Source of the DNA: Nonomuraea pusilla
GTDB taxonomy: Bacteria > Actinomycetota > Actinomycetes > Streptosporangiales > Streptosporangiaceae
NCBI RefSeq assembly: GCF_900109355.1
Contig: NZ_FOBF01000003.1
Coordinates: 588,065-652,064 of the forward strand
Direction of reading: 5' to 3'
Length of the DNA: 64,000 nt
The translations under genes and the position numbers were made by a program. This document shows, piece by piece, positions 26,642 to 33,845 of the stretch. Each line of letters opens with the position of its first letter. Within the stretch, counting starts at the first letter, position 1. The notes under the pieces are model-generated. The model was not told the origin of the DNA. It saw nothing but the letters and a program-made list of their open reading frames with translations, and did no database searches.

Positions 26642-28564
26642 TCAGAAGAAGTCGAACGTCCGCTCCGGCTGCGGCAGCTCGATCCTGCCGGGCCCGCGGA
26701 ACCTCGCCTTGTCCTTCGGCATGTCGGACAGCGGCAGCGACAGCGCGAACGGCACCACGACCGAGCTCTTCGCCAGGTCCACGGTGACGGCGGCGCCGGT
26801 GCCCGCCTCGCCGCTGTAGGTCGCGTCGGTGCCCGCGATCACCAGCGCGATCCTGTGGCCCTTCTTGAAGGTGTAGTCGTGCGGCATCGTCAGCCACTTG
26901 ACCTTGCCGTACGTGCCCACGGGCAGCGGCGACGGCGTGTCGAGCGAGCCGCGGTTCTGCACGTCGATCCAGCCGCGGGCGACGATCTCCAGGGGCCGGG
27001 TGGCGACGTTCGTGGCGACCTTGTGGTAGCAGGCGTCGTCCTGGGCGGTGCTCTCGCCGTGGCAGTCCTCCTCGGCCAGCGTGGTGATGCCCTGGCCGGT
27101 GCGCCAGTCGACGCGGGTGTCGTCGCCGAGGTCGACGAGGAGCGCCGTCAGGTTCGCGGTCGGCTTGTCCAGCTTGACGCGCAGGTCGGCGGTCGGCGTG
27201 CCGGACAGCCGCAGGCTCAGCGGCAGCGCGCCGGTGGTGAACGCGACCCGGCCGTCCTTGGCCGTGCCGATGTCGGCGACCATGGCGTTCTCGCTCATGC
27301 GCACGTCGGTGAACGACGCCGTCTCGCCCTTGCCCGCGGGCAGGAGGCCGAGCGTGCCGTCGGCGGCCGGGCGCAGCGCCACCTTCGTGGCGAACGGGGC
27401 GGGCCAGTCGCGCTGCTTGATCCACTGCGTCGGGCCGAGCTGCACGTCGGCGCGGGGCTCGCGCATGACGCCGTTCTCCACGTCGAGCAGCCAGTAGTCG
27501 AACCAGCGGTGCAGTGTGTCCACCCACAGGTCCCTGCGGCCCTCGAAGTCGAACGGGTCGACGTGCTGGTACTGGCCGACCCAGATCTTGCGGGGCACGC
27601 CCCTGTCGGCCAGCGCCTGCCACCAGGCGGAGAAGTTGTCGGGCTTGACGTTGAGGTCGTTGGCCGTGTGGACGACGAACACGCTCGCCTTCACCTTGGA
27701 GGCGTCGCCGAGCAGGCCGGAGATGTAGTCGCGCTCGGCCCAGAACGGGTTGTAGTCGCCCGTGGCGTCGCCGTCCTGGGCGTCCATCTGGTCGCGCACC
27801 GCCTGGCACTTGGCCTCGGGGTCGGTGTCGACGTAGTTGGCCAGCCAGGACGCGTAGTCGTAGTTGTAGACCACGCCGTTCGCGCGCTGGTACTTGTACC
27901 AGGAGCTGATCGCGGAGATCGGGACGATCGTCTCCAGGCCCTCGACCCCGGTCGCGGCCACGGCGTTGGCCAGTGTGCCGTCGTACGACTTGCCGATCAT
28001 GGCCGCCCTGCCGGTGGTCCAGTCGGCGGCGGCCGGGGTGCCGTCGGCGCGGTACGCCTTGGCGCGGCCGTTCAGCCAGTCGATCACGGCCTTGCCGCCC
28101 AGCACGTCGGCCTTGCCGCCGACGTCGGGGCAGCCGTCGGACTTGGTCGTGCCCAGCATGTCGACGTTGAGCACGGCGTAGCCGCGCGGCACGAAGTAGT
28201 TGTCGTAGAACAGCGGGAACTTCACCAGGTTGCCGTCGGGGCCGTAGACCTTGCGCTCCGACTCGTTGCCGCGGCCCGAGTTGTCGTAGTAGGGGCTCTC
28301 GTCGATGATGACGGGGACCTTCAGCCCGGGGCCGGACTCCTTGGGCCTGATGATGTCCACCCGTACCCTGTCGAGCTTGCCGTCTGCGTCGCTGTCGACC
28401 TCCGACTCGACGTACACGTGCTCGCGGACGGCGTCCGCGTAGGAGAAGACGGGCTGCGTACGGCCGTTCTCGATGGTGATCTCGGGACCGTTCGCGGCCT
28501 GGGCCGGTGTCGCGATCACCAGCGTGAGCGCGACGGACAGCAGGGCCGGGCGTATCTGTGGCAC
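26642..28564 (-). CDS. Secreted Xaa-Pro dipeptidyl-peptidase (S15)
   Basis: GTG 28564 has GGAGG upstream and opens a signal peptide (PALLSVALTLVIATPAQAAN). The 640-residue protein has an alpha/beta-hydrolase S15 core: catalytic Ser in MIGKSYDGTLANAVAATGVE, Asp in VVHTANDLNVKP and His in VGQYQHVDPFD. The C-terminal jelly-roll domain (RGWIDVQNRGSLDTPSPLPV, HDYTFKKGHRIALVIAGTD) is typical of X-Pro peptidases. It releases N-terminal Xaa-Pro dipeptides outside the cell. The divergent FadR-type gene may regulate it. Confidence 0.9.
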   Translation of the reverse strand: MPQIRPALLSVALTLVIATPAQAANGPEITIENGRTQPVFSYADAVREHVYVESEVDSDADGKLDRVRVDIIRPKESGPGLKVPVIIDESPYYDNSGRGNESERKVYGPDGNLVKFPLFYDNYFVPRGYAVLNVDMLGTTKSDGCPDVGGKADVLGGKAVIDWLNGRAKAYRADGTPAAADWTTGRAAMIGKSYDGTLANAVAATGVEGLETIVPISAISSWYKYQRANGVVYNYDYASWLANYVDTDPEAKCQAVRDQMDAQDGDATGDYNPFWAERDYISGLLGDASKVKASVFVVHTANDLNVKPDNFSAWWQALADRGVPRKIWVGQYQHVDPFDFEGRRDLWVDTLHRWFDYWLLDVENGVMREPRADVQLGPTQWIKQRDWPAPFATKVALRPAADGTLGLLPAGKGETASFTDVRMSENAMVADIGTAKDGRVAFTTGALPLSLRLSGTPTADLRVKLDKPTANLTALLVDLGDDTRVDWRTGQGITTLAEEDCHGESTAQDDACYHKVATNVATRPLEIVARGWIDVQNRGSLDTPSPLPVGTYGKVKWLTMPHDYTFKKGHRIALVIAGTDATYSGEAGTGAAVTVDLAKSSVVVPFALSLPLSDMPKDKARFRGPGRIELPQPERTFDFF

Positions 28565-28756
28565 GCGTGACCTCCGTGACGTGCGGGAAAGTACCCGCAA
28601 TGTCTCAGAGCCCCTGGCACCTGGCAAGATCCCTGACGTGTGTCGCGGCGGGTTGTCAGGACCCCGGCCGGTCCGGCCCTTCCCCAGGGCGCGGAGGGCG
28701 GGTGTCACAGTCGGTGCGGGCGGGCTGCGGCCTGCCCGGCAGGGAGAAGAGGGAAC

Positions 28757-29419
28757 ATGCGGAACGTCGCGCGGACCTCGCTGGTGGACGCCGCGATCGA
28801 GGAGCTCCGCAGGGAGATCGCCGGCGGGGCGTGGCCGGTCGGGACGAAGATCCCGTCGGAGAGCCGCCTGGCCGAGAGCCTCGGCATGAGCCGGCTGTCG
28901 GTGCGGGAGGCGGTGCGGGTGCTGGTCCACGCGGGGCTGCTCACCACCCGGCAGGGCGACGGGACGTACGTGACCGCCACCGACGAGTCGCGGGTGGCGC
29001 TGCGCAGACGGCTCGACACGGCGGCCGCCATGGAGATCATCGACGTGCGGCGCGGCCTCGACCTGGTGGCGGCGCGGCTGGCGGCGGCCCGGCGCACCGG
29101 CGAGGACGTGGCGGGGATGCGCGCGGCGCTGGCCCGCAGGGAGGAGGCGGCGCGGGCGGGCGACCTCGACGGGTTCGCCGACGCGGACGTCGACTTCCAC
29201 CTGCGCGTGGCGGACGCCGCCCACAACGATCTGCTCGCCGACCTCTACCGGGGCATGGGCGAGGCGCTGCGCGACAGCGTGCGCAGCCTGGAGGAGGCGG
29301 CGCTGGAGCCCGACTCCTCGCACGAGGAGCTGCTGCGCGCCATCGAGGACGCCGACCAGGCGCGGGCGGTGGCCGTGTCGATGGCCATCCTCGACCGGCA
29401 GGAGCGGTCGATGGCGTGA
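28757..29419 (+). CDS. FadR/FCD-type GntR-family regulator
   Basis: A 220-residue protein from ATG 28757 with GGGAGAAGAGGG upstream. The N-terminal winged helix (GTKIPSESRLAESLGMSRLS then VREAVRVLVHAGLLTTRQGDG) is GntR. The C-terminal FCD domain carries metal or ligand residues in DVDFHLRVADAAHNDLL. FCD regulators respond to organic acids or amino acids. The divergent gene is the Xaa-Pro peptidase. Confidence 0.9.
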   Translation: MRNVARTSLVDAAIEELRREIAGGAWPVGTKIPSESRLAESLGMSRLSVREAVRVLVHAGLLTTRQGDGTYVTATDESRVALRRRLDTAAAMEIIDVRRGLDLVAARLAAARRTGEDVAGMRAALARREEAARAGDLDGFADADVDFHLRVADAAHNDLLADLYRGMGEALRDSVRSLEEAALEPDSSHEELLRAIEDADQARAVAVSMAILDRQERSMA

Positions 29420-29506
29420 CGACGGGGGCCGGGGATGTCACCGGGCGTGCGGGCGGGCGCGCGGGGAGGGGCGGAACCGGGGGGAAGAAGGATCGGGCGC
29501 CGTGCC

Positions 29507-29530
29507 GTCGGTGCGCGCCGCCGCACCGAC
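29507..29530. terminator. Terminator hairpin between convergent genes
   Basis: GTCGGTGCG and CGCACCGAC form a perfect 9-bp stem with a six-base loop, between the FCD regulator and the lipoprotein gene. Confidence 0.55.
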
Positions 29531-29549
29531 CGCGCGGCCGGTCACCCGG

Positions 29550-30119
29550 TCAGCCCTTGTTGCTCATGAGACGGGCGATCTTCCACTTGCCGTTGTCCTG
29601 CTTGGTGAGGATGAAGAACGCGCGCATGACCTGGCCACCTTGCATGGTGCTGGTGGTGCGGACGAACGCGTCCTCGCCGCCGACCGTGTGCACCTCGTCG
29701 ATGGTGTGCGTGGCCTGGGCGTTCTGGCCGCCCTGAACCTGCTGCTGGATGACCTTGCGGATGGCGGAGGAGCCCTCCGCGGTGGGCACGCCGTCGAGCT
29801 CGACGACGGCGGTGTCGAGGAACAGCTTCATGATCTCGTCCACGTTGCCCGACTTGAGGGCGTCGAAGTAGGCCATGACGGCCGCGCCGACCTTGCCGCC
29901 CTTCACGGTCCCGGTGGGGGACGGCGACATCGTCGCGGAGCCGCTCTCGGTCGGGGACATCGACTCCGTGCCCGACTCGGTCGGCATCATCGACTCGGTG
30001 GGCTGGCTCTCCGCGCCCTTCATGGCCTGCGGGTTGCCGCTCGCGCCGCAGCCCGCGACGAGGAACGCGGGGATGACCGCGGCCAGCAGGAGCGCCTTGC
30101 GCTGTGAAATCGTGCTCAT
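29550..30119 (-). CDS. Lipoprotein with NTF2/SnoaL-like domain
   Basis: A 189-residue protein with a lipobox (AFLVAGC) after a short signal sequence. A low-complexity Pro-Thr-Glu-Ser linker with repeated PTESG units follows. The domain from about residue 75 (VGAAVMAYFDALKSGNVDEI then FLDTAVVELDGVP, ending WKIARLMSNKG) has the SnoaL/NTF2-like ketosteroid-isomerase fold pattern. It is probably anchored on the outer face of the membrane. Role unknown. Confidence 0.75.
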   Translation of the reverse strand: MSTISQRKALLLAAVIPAFLVAGCGASGNPQAMKGAESQPTESMMPTESGTESMSPTESGSATMSPSPTGTVKGGKVGAAVMAYFDALKSGNVDEIMKLFLDTAVVELDGVPTAEGSSAIRKVIQQQVQGGQNAQATHTIDEVHTVGGEDAFVRTTSTMQGGQVMRAFFILTKQDNGKWKIARLMSNKG

Positions 30120-30301
30120 GGCCGCTTACTTCCCGCGCGGATCGCGAGCGAATGCGCGGTTTATGCACTTCGCACGACGCCTTTACCTGGTGCCGGTATT
30201 ACTCACGGTAACGGTTCACGGAGTTTGGTGTGATCGTTCAGAGGTTCGATCGTTGCCGTACCGAGACCAGCGGGGGCCACCCCACCGCTACCGTCCGGCA
30301 G

Positions 30302-30436
30302 GTGCCGCGAACCGATACCGAGCCACTCCCCCAACGTGAGGACGCGGAGCGTTGCGAGAGCGTCGAGTCCGGACGCCGCTGCGTCCTTCCCGCCGGCCAC
30401 CCCGGCGCCCACGTCTACCCACCCGCCGGTAGGTGA
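30302..30436 (+). CDS. Small Cys/His protein
   Basis: About 44 residues containing CESVESGRRCVLPAGHPGAH. The C-x7-C and H-x3-H pattern suggests a small metal-binding fold seen in many short actinobacterial proteins. The start is uncertain: GTG 30302 or GTG 30230. It is 21 bp before the CDGSH gene on the same strand. Confidence 0.45.
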   Translation: MPRTDTEPLPQREDAERCESVESGRRCVLPAGHPGAHVYPPAGR

Positions 30437-30442
30437 GAGCGG

Positions 30443-31708
30443 CTAACCCCGGGGCAGGTGACCGGGATGCGAGACCCTGTCACCGTGATCCCGTGCGAGG
30501 ACGGCCCGCTGCTCGTCAGGGGCGACTTCGAGATCCTGACCCAGGACGGCGAGCGCGTCGACCCGGGCCGCGCGACCGTCGCGCTGTGCCGCTGCGGCCG
30601 CTCCTCGGCCAAGCCGTTCTGCGACGGCTCGCACAAGCTCGCGGGTTTCCGCGCGCCGAGCCGTCCCGGCCCGCCGGCGTAGCGCGCGCACCGAGTGGGC
30701 GGCCCGCCTGATCCTGCCCCCCGCGTACGGCACGCCGCCGGTGAGCGCCGCGCCGAGCGCGAGCCAGCCGCACACGGCCCTTTCGAGCACCCAGACGGGC
30801 GCGAGGAGCGAGGCGGAGAACGGGAACACCCGCCGTCCCCCCGCGCGGCGGCGTCCGCGTTCCGCGAGGCACACGAGCAGCGCGGCCCCCACGAGCGCGC
30901 GCCGCGCCCCGGGGCCGGTGCCGCGCGTCAGGAGGAGCGCGGGCAGCACCGGGAGGAACACCGCCAACCTGGCGGGCTGCGCCAGGTCGTCGTAGGCCTG
31001 CCTGACCCGCTGCGACCAGAAGCGCCGCGCGTCGCACGGCAGGCGGCGCACGTACAGGCCGGGCGGGCGCGCCTCCCTGCCGCCGTGCGCGCGGACGGTG
31101 CGGATCAGCTCCAGGTTCTCGAACAGGACGTCGCCGTCGTAGCCGCCCATCGCGCTGAAGAACGACCTGCGCACCCCGAACGTCCCCGGGTAGTCGGCGC
31201 CGAAGGCGCGGTTGAGCAGGGTGCGCGCGGTGTCCCAGCGGGCGTGCCACGGCAGCGGGTGGAAGTAGTTCTGCGGCCTGACCAGCTCGTACGCGCCCAG
31301 CAGGTCGTGCACGGCGGCCAGCGAGTGCCGGTCGTGGCGCACGTCGTCGTCGGCGATGACGACGCGCTCGCCCTCGGCCAGCCGTAGCCCGGTCGTCACC
31401 CCGCCGACCTTGCCGTTGGCGAACCGCGGCTCCGGGTCGGGACGTACGTGCCGCACCAGCCCCGTCCACCGGGCGGCGTGCCGTTCGAACAGCGGGCCGG
31501 GGCTGCCGTCCACGACGGTCACGCGGGCGTGCCGCGACAGCTCCCGCAGGTACGCGGTCAGCTCGTCCAGCCCGGCGTCGTCGTCCCAGCGCAGCGGCAG
31601 CACGTAGTCCAGATCGAGGTCCGGATCGAGGTCCGGATCGAGGTCCGGATCGAGGTCCGGTTCGGGGTCCGGTTCGGGGTCCGGTTCGGGGTCCAGGCCA
31701 GGGTCCAT
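30443..31708 (-). CDS. Family 2-type glycosyltransferase with repeat-encoded N terminus
   Basis: A 421-residue protein. After an N-terminal Asp-Pro repeat tract, the GT-A core appears: LDYVLPLRWDDDAGLDELTA, GKVGGVTTGLRLAEGERVVI with the catalytic DDD (IADDDVRHD), and FSAMGGYDGDVLFENLEL. Two hydrophobic segments follow (LAVFLPVLPALLL; ALVGAALLVCL). The last ~80 residues are basic and are encoded opposite the whole CDGSH gene, so they may not be functional. It is the last gene of the methyltransferase-diiron protein operon. Confidence 0.72.
   Translation of the reverse strand: MDPGLDPEPDPEPDPEPDLDPDLDPDLDPDLDLDYVLPLRWDDDAGLDELTAYLRELSRHARVTVVDGSPGPLFERHAARWTGLVRHVRPDPEPRFANGKVGGVTTGLRLAEGERVVIADDDVRHDRHSLAAVHDLLGAYELVRPQNYFHPLPWHARWDTARTLLNRAFGADYPGTFGVRRSFFSAMGGYDGDVLFENLELIRTVRAHGGREARPPGLYVRRLPCDARRFWSQRVRQAYDDLAQPARLAVFLPVLPALLLTRGTGPGARRALVGAALLVCLAERGRRRAGGRRVFPFSASLLAPVWVLERAVCGWLALGAALTGGVPYAGGRIRRAAHSVRALRRRAGTARRAETRELVRAVAERLGRGAAAAAQRDGRAARVDALAVLGQDLEVAPDEQRAVLARDHGDRVSHPGHLPRG
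30458..30682 (+). CDS. CDGSH iron-sulfur domain protein
   Basis: A 74-residue protein with the CDGSH signature CRCGRSSAKPFCDGSHK (three Cys and one His binding a [2Fe-2S] cluster). It starts MTGMRDPVTVIPCEDGPLLV. Bacterial relatives of mitoNEET probably act in electron or cluster transfer. The gene lies wholly antisense to the 3' end of the glycosyltransferase gene. Confidence 0.85.
   Translation: MTGMRDPVTVIPCEDGPLLVRGDFEILTQDGERVDPGRATVALCRCGRSSAKPFCDGSHKLAGFRAPSRPGPPA
31612..31695. repeat. 12-bp tandem repeats in the 5' end of the glycosyltransferase gene
   Basis: Four copies of GATCGAGGTCCG are followed by three copies of the variant GTTCGGGGTCCG/A. They encode Asp-Pro-Asp-Leu and Asp-Pro-Glu-Pro repeats at the protein N terminus. 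Multiples of 12 keep frame, so copy number can change without loss of the gene. Confidence 0.95.
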
Positions 31709-31727
31709 GTCCGGCCGCTCCCGCCGC

Positions 31728-32732
31728 TCAGGCCGCCACCGGCTCGCCGAGCAGCGACGTGCCGCCCCGCTCCCAGTACGCCATGACGTGCCCGGCCCAG
31801 CGGCGTTCGAGGGCGAGCGCGCAGGCCGCGCCGTACAGGACGTCGCCGGTCAGCTCCGGGTGGGCGGCGGCGAACCCGCCGCACAGGTCGGAGGCGGCGA
31901 TCTGCTCGTGCACCGCGTCGGCCTGGACGTGCTCCTCGTAGAAGCGGACCGCCGTCGCGTCGCCGCCGAGCCTGCGCAGGCCCGCCGCGTACCGGCGGTT
32001 CGGCAGCGACGAGGTCATCTCCAGCGCGGCCAGGTGGCCGAGCAGGGCGCCGCGCAGCCGCCTGTGCAGCCCGAACAGCGACATGACGTTCGAGACGGCC
32101 AGCGTGACCCCGGGGACGTTCGGCACGTACGCGCCGTAGGAGTCGTCCAGGCCGACGGCGCGCATGGTGGCGCGGAACAGCTCGCTGTGCATCCGCTCGC
32201 GCCTGCCTCCGCCGTACTCGTCGGCCTGGATCTCCACCAGCGCCGCCTTGGCGCGGCCGCGCAGGCGCGGGATGCCCCAGGTGTGCGGGTCGGCCTCCTT
32301 CAGGTGGTAGACGGAGCGGTGCACGACGAACTCGCGGAAGACCTCCGGCCCGGCCTCGCGCTGGAGGAACAGCGACAGGGACGGCCCGCCGGCCGCGTCG
32401 TCGGCGGCGACGAGCGCGGTCAGCGCCCTGCGGACGTGCGAGGGCGGCACCGGCAGCGGCCGGGGCACCATCTCGGCCAGCGCGGACTCGAAGCGCCGCT
32501 CCAGCTCCGCCCGGTGGCGCAGCAGCGCCGGGTCCCACTCCCAGAGGTCGTCCACGCCGTCGAAGCCCTGGTAGTGCAGCTCGTAGCAGGCGAACAGGGC
32601 GAGCTGGAGGTCGTCGTCGTCCAGCGGGGACGCCGCGCCGGCGGGCGGCTCGGGCAGCGCGGTCCCCGGCGGCCCCGCCAGGCGGGCGAACAGCTCCTCG
32701 GTGACGGGTCCGCGCGGGGGCGGCAGTCGCAT
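31728..32732 (-). CDS. Haem-oxygenase-like diiron (iron-containing redox enzyme family) protein
   Basis: A 334-residue helical protein. The metal-ligand pattern is visible: VEIQADEYGGGRRERMHSEL (Glu and His) and FYEEHVQADAVHEQI (Glu, His, Asp, His), with LYHYQGF-like ELHYQGFDGVDDLWEWDP near the start. This matches the haem-oxygenase-like diiron oxidases, which include N-oxygenases and lyases of natural-product pathways. Substrate unknown. Its ATG (32732-32730) overlaps the methyltransferase stop by one base, so the two are coupled. Confidence 0.8.
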   Translation of the reverse strand: MRLPPPRGPVTEELFARLAGPPGTALPEPPAGAASPLDDDDLQLALFACYELHYQGFDGVDDLWEWDPALLRHRAELERRFESALAEMVPRPLPVPPSHVRRALTALVAADDAAGGPSLSLFLQREAGPEVFREFVVHRSVYHLKEADPHTWGIPRLRGRAKAALVEIQADEYGGGRRERMHSELFRATMRAVGLDDSYGAYVPNVPGVTLAVSNVMSLFGLHRRLRGALLGHLAALEMTSSLPNRRYAAGLRRLGGDATAVRFYEEHVQADAVHEQIAASDLCGGFAAAHPELTGDVLYGAACALALERRWAGHVMAYWERGGTSLLGEPVAA

Positions 32733-33475
32733 CAGTCGCTCCTGCGGTAGACGGTGACGTGCTCGCGGCTGTCGTCGGTGAACGGCGTGCCGAGCCAGTC
32801 GGACCAGCGGTGCTCGCGCTCCATGCCAGCCAGCCTCGCCATGAGGTCGAGCTCCGACGGCCAGGCGTAGCGGTGGTTCGCCGGGAGCAGCCGCACGCCG
32901 TCCCGGGTGAGCCTGACCTTGGTCGTGCGCATCAGCTGCTCGGCGGGGAACAGCCTGGCCGCCTCGGCGACGACGGCGTCCTCGCCCAGCGAGAGCAGCC
33001 GCAGCGCCGCGCCGTCCCTGAACGCGCCGGGGTCGGGCACCCACGCCTCGACCACGAACCTGCCGCCGGGCCGCAGGTGCGCCGCCGCGTTGCGGAAGCA
33101 CCGCACCTGCGCCTCCTGCGACGGCAGCGCGAACACGGTGTTGAGCGTGAGCGCCACCAGCGCGTACTCGCCCTCGACCCGGGTCGTGGCGAAGTCGCCG
33201 ACGGCGACGTGGACGCGGTCGCCGCCCGGCTTGGCGCGCAACACCTCGACCATCTCGGCCGAGCCGTCGATGCCGGCCACGCGCAGGCCGCGCGCCGCGA
33301 GCGGCAGCGCCAGCCGGCCCGTGCCGATGCCGAACTCCAGCACCGGCCCGTCACCGGCCAGCTCGTGGAGCCGGTCGACGGCGGGCCCGGTGGGGAGGTC
33401 CTGGACGGTGACGTCGTAGATGTCGGCGATGGCGCGCCCGTCGGCCGACTCGTCGAACGCAGGCGCCACACTCAC
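32732..33475 (-). CDS. Class I SAM-dependent methyltransferase
   Basis: A 247-residue protein with the SAM motif VLEFGIGTGRLALPLAARG and an acidic turn VAGIDGSAEMV, then LNTVFALPSQEAQ and HLRPGGRFVVEAWVP. GTG 33475 is preceded by CGAGGGGAG. It heads a three-gene operon with the diiron enzyme and a glycosyltransferase, which suggests tailoring of a small metabolite. Confidence 0.85.
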   Translation of the reverse strand: MSVAPAFDESADGRAIADIYDVTVQDLPTGPAVDRLHELAGDGPVLEFGIGTGRLALPLAARGLRVAGIDGSAEMVEVLRAKPGGDRVHVAVGDFATTRVEGEYALVALTLNTVFALPSQEAQVRCFRNAAAHLRPGGRFVVEAWVPDPGAFRDGAALRLLSLGEDAVVAEAARLFPAEQLMRTTKVRLTRDGVRLLPANHRYAWPSELDLMARLAGMEREHRWSDWLGTPFTDDSREHVTVYRRSD

Positions 33476-33524
33476 CTCCCCTCGTCCCGCGAGTTTCCGG
33501 GGTGAATGCCCTGGCGACCCCCGG

Positions 33525-33845
33525 CTAAACGCTCACCTCCACCCGGCCGCCCGCCACCCGCGCCCGGTAGACGGCCACGGTGACGTCGTCCTGGTCGAGG
33601 CAGACGCCCGACACGAGCGAGAAGACCTGCTTGTGCAGCGGGGAGGCGACGGTCGGCTCGCCCTTCCTGGTGCCGACGATGCCGCGCGACAGCACGTACG
33701 CGCCGCTGAACGGGTCGAGGTTGTCCAGGGCGTGCACCCCGCCGTCGTACGTGCGGAAGATCGCCACCTGGACACCGTCCACCAGGGCGCACACGCCGCG
33801 CTCCGGCGGGATGGCGTGGTAGTCGCAGACGGGCACCCAGCTCAT
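33525..33845 (-). CDS. nirD: Nitrite reductase small subunit NirD
   Basis: A 106-residue Rieske-fold protein: WVPVCDYHAIPPERGVCALV, NLDPFSGAYVLSRGIVG and ASPLHKQVFSLVSGVCLDQ. As in other NirD proteins the Rieske Cys/His ligands are not conserved. ATG 33845 overlaps the nirB stop (ATGA). It is the last gene of the nitrate operon. Confidence 0.93.
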   Translation of the reverse strand: MSWVPVCDYHAIPPERGVCALVDGVQVAIFRTYDGGVHALDNLDPFSGAYVLSRGIVGTRKGEPTVASPLHKQVFSLVSGVCLDQDDVTVAVYRARVAGGRVEVSV

